Source of the DNA: Bacteroidota bacterium
GTDB taxonomy: Bacteria; Bacteroidota; JABWAT01
DNA: 64,000 nucleotides
NCBI GenBank assembly: GCA_020161835.1
Contig: JAIUNL010000016.1
Span: forward strand, 60,563-124,562
Direction: 5' to 3'
Below the pieces are notes generated by a model. The model had not been told where the DNA came from. It did not search any database and was given only the letters and a program-made list of their open reading frames with translations. The position numbers were made by a program, and so were the translations under genes. This document shows positions 62,798 to 64,000 of this stretch, piece after piece (the first letter of the stretch is position 1; each line of letters begins with the position of its first letter).

Positions 62798-63406
62798 ATG
62801 AGGACTAGTTTTTTTCTTTTATTATTGATGTCATTCTTTTATTCATGTTCATCACCAAAAGTTGAAGGAGTGGTAACCAACGGTATTTCAAATGAACCAA
62901 TTTCAGGTGTATTGGTTACAATTTCAGGATTAGATAAATCCGACTCAACAACTGCAGAAGGGAAGTATTTAATAAAGGATGTTCCAATTGGTGACTTAAT
63001 TGTTAAATATTCGAAAAGCGGATTTGTTCCAGTTGAAGAAAAAGTGTCAATCTCAGAAGATCGGAAAGAGGTTTTTCACTCTGCGGCTTTATACAAAGAG
63101 CTATCAGAATCAATAATTGATAGTTTATGCAAATCTATTGGGGTAAATGAAGTTAAGAAAATTAAAAGTCAACCAGGTTATAGCAATTACTATTACAAAT
63201 ATAATAAATACAAAATATTTGATTTCCAAAATGACCTTAAATCAGCAACAATTAAAGTTGGTATTAATATTAAAGGGAAAAGCAATGGGACTTTTGGTGG
63301 AGAGTTTAATCTCAATAAATTATTTGAAGTTAAATTAGTCAATACTGGAAATAGTTGGAAGGTGACTTACCTTTCTGAAGGACAAAGAGGGTATTTTGAC
63401 ATTTGA
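62798..63406 (+). CDS. Lipoprotein with carboxypeptidase-regulatory-like domain
   Basis: 202 aa with AAAGG 9 bases upstream. The lipobox SFFYSC gives acylated Cys 17. A CarboxypepD_reg-like/transthyretin-like beta-sandwich lies at about 20-105 (VEGVVTNGISNEPISGVLVTISG ... GKYLIKDVPIGDLIVKYSKSGF). The C-terminal ~95 residues have no recognised family. Such domains are very common in Bacteroidota surface and periplasmic proteins. The gene is alone, ends in a good hairpin, and is not related to the FISUMP array. Confidence 0.75.
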   Translation: MRTSFFLLLLMSFFYSCSSPKVEGVVTNGISNEPISGVLVTISGLDKSDSTTAEGKYLIKDVPIGDLIVKYSKSGFVPVEEKVSISEDRKEVFHSAALYKELSESIIDSLCKSIGVNEVKKIKSQPGYSNYYYKYNKYKIFDFQNDLKSATIKVGINIKGKSNGTFGGEFNLNKLFEVKLVNTGNSWKVTYLSEGQRGYFDI

Positions 63407-63441
63407 TTTTAGATTTGAAATATTTTAAAAATATCCAAGAT

Positions 63442-63473
63442 GAGGAAATATATGTTAAGGATTATATTTCCTC
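63442..63473 (+). terminator. Hairpin terminator after lipoprotein gene
   Basis: A perfect 11-bp stem GAGGAAATATA / TATATTTCCTC with a 10-base loop, 35 bases after the stop at 63406, followed by TTCTTC. Confidence 0.6.
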
Positions 63474-63608
63474 TTCTTCACCTACACCGAGCAGAAGCAT
63501 TGCAGGATTTAGTGCCACCCCAAACGATGCCAGGATTGGTTTGGGCTTTTCGTAAAGTCCCAATCATGATGAATGGAGATCGTTTTGAAGATTCTGCTGA
63601 TCTATTTT

Positions 63609-63874
63609 TCATTTGATAAGTAGCATTTTCTTCACTTTTATAAACCGGTCACGTGAATCACTTTTACTAACCGCTTCAAAACGATAAAAGTAGAATCCTG
63701 CCGAAACATTTGCTTACCAAACAAGATTATACCATCCGGCTTCCTGTGTTACTTGAAACTTCCTGAAGTAATTTGATAGAAATAAATTCCATTAGACAAG
63801 ATTGAGGCATCAAAGGTAATTTGGTGCAATCCTTCACTCTTTGATTCGTTGTTAATCAGGGTTCTGACTTCCCG
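63609..63874 (-). pseudogene. Decayed type IX secretion C-terminal domain
   Basis: On the minus strand one frame reads REVRTLINNE ... FDASILSNGIYFYQITSGSFK and stops (63749). After a frame change the next reads QEAGWYNLVW, stop, ANVSAGFYFYRFEA ... FIKVKKMLLIK and ends at 63609. Both match the end of Bacteroidota type IX sorting domains (GxYFYRLxA ... KKMLLxK). Further upstream (to 64000) SDRVKLNL followed by stops continues the same pattern. So this is the broken 3' end of a secreted-protein gene, with what look like two successive endings. Confidence 0.7.
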
Positions 63875-64000
63875 GGAATGTTCCAATAACTGTGTCAGAG
63901 TCATAAATTGAGTTTTACCCGATCACTAAAAATAATGGATAATTGAGCTAAAATCTGATTCCAGTTGTGAATAGGTTTGTTCCATTTAGCAACAATACTA

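Noticed and set aside
1..64000. rRNA, tRNA, complete IS element or prophage
   Set aside because: None recognised; no transposase, integrase or phage structural gene is present in either strand.

Overview
The window reads as AT-rich chromosome of a Bacteroidota/Chlorobiota-type (FCB group) bacterium. This rests on protein content only: many FISUMP (Fibrobacter succinogenes major paralogous) domains, PEGA-domain secreted proteins, lipoproteins, a two-component-type propeller protein, and a decayed type IX secretion C-terminal domain at the right edge. No rRNA, tRNA, CRISPR array or complete insertion sequence was seen.

Layout. (1) 3-6550: four co-directional envelope genes: a large Hsp70/actin-like ATPase (5' end outside the window), two single-pass membrane proteins (one with a TerB-like region and an SH3 domain) and an L,D-transpeptidase. 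(2) 6721-9587: small mostly membrane-protein genes separated by repeated intergenic elements. Three genes carry the same roughly 55-base leader with a covarying hairpin, and one gap holds a 130-bp attC-like palindrome; together they look like a cassette-type region. (3) 9650-40360: a paralogue array with 12 genes carrying 14 FISUMP domains, mostly at the C terminus, behind varied secreted or lipoprotein N-terminal modules (propeller, PEGA, Fn3-like repeats). Also here are a secreted DnaJ-type zinc-finger protein, an M23 peptidase and a PEGA/beta-barrel protein. The last ~65 codons of two FISUMP genes (412 aa at 13082 and 912 aa at 22873) differ in the manner expected of diversity-generating-retroelement variable regions, although no reverse transcriptase or template repeat lies in the window.

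(4) 40566-62649: a defence island. It holds a DUF2130 protein, an RloA/RloB pair, a multiubiquitin-E1-DUF6527 operon facing a sigma factor/ImmA-IrrE module across a 26-bp palindrome, a complete type I restriction-modification set (hsdM, hsdS, hsdR), a protein kinase-SF1 helicase fusion with a winged-helix partner, a GxxExxY protein, a DUF4062 gene remnant, and a HipB/HipA pair. Four copies of a 110-150 bp palindromic repeat punctuate the hsdM-hsdS interval. Two inverted copies bracket the kinase-helicase pair, and one copy lies in frame inside hsdS as the linker between its two target-recognition halves.

(5) 62798-64000: a small lipoprotein gene, a terminator, and the broken end of a type IX-secreted protein gene.

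How it fits together: the left two thirds is surface and envelope biology, with binding domains being duplicated and apparently diversified. The right third is anti-phage and genome-conflict machinery, with the modular hsdM / accessory / hsdS / rlo-type / hsdR structure common in type I loci.
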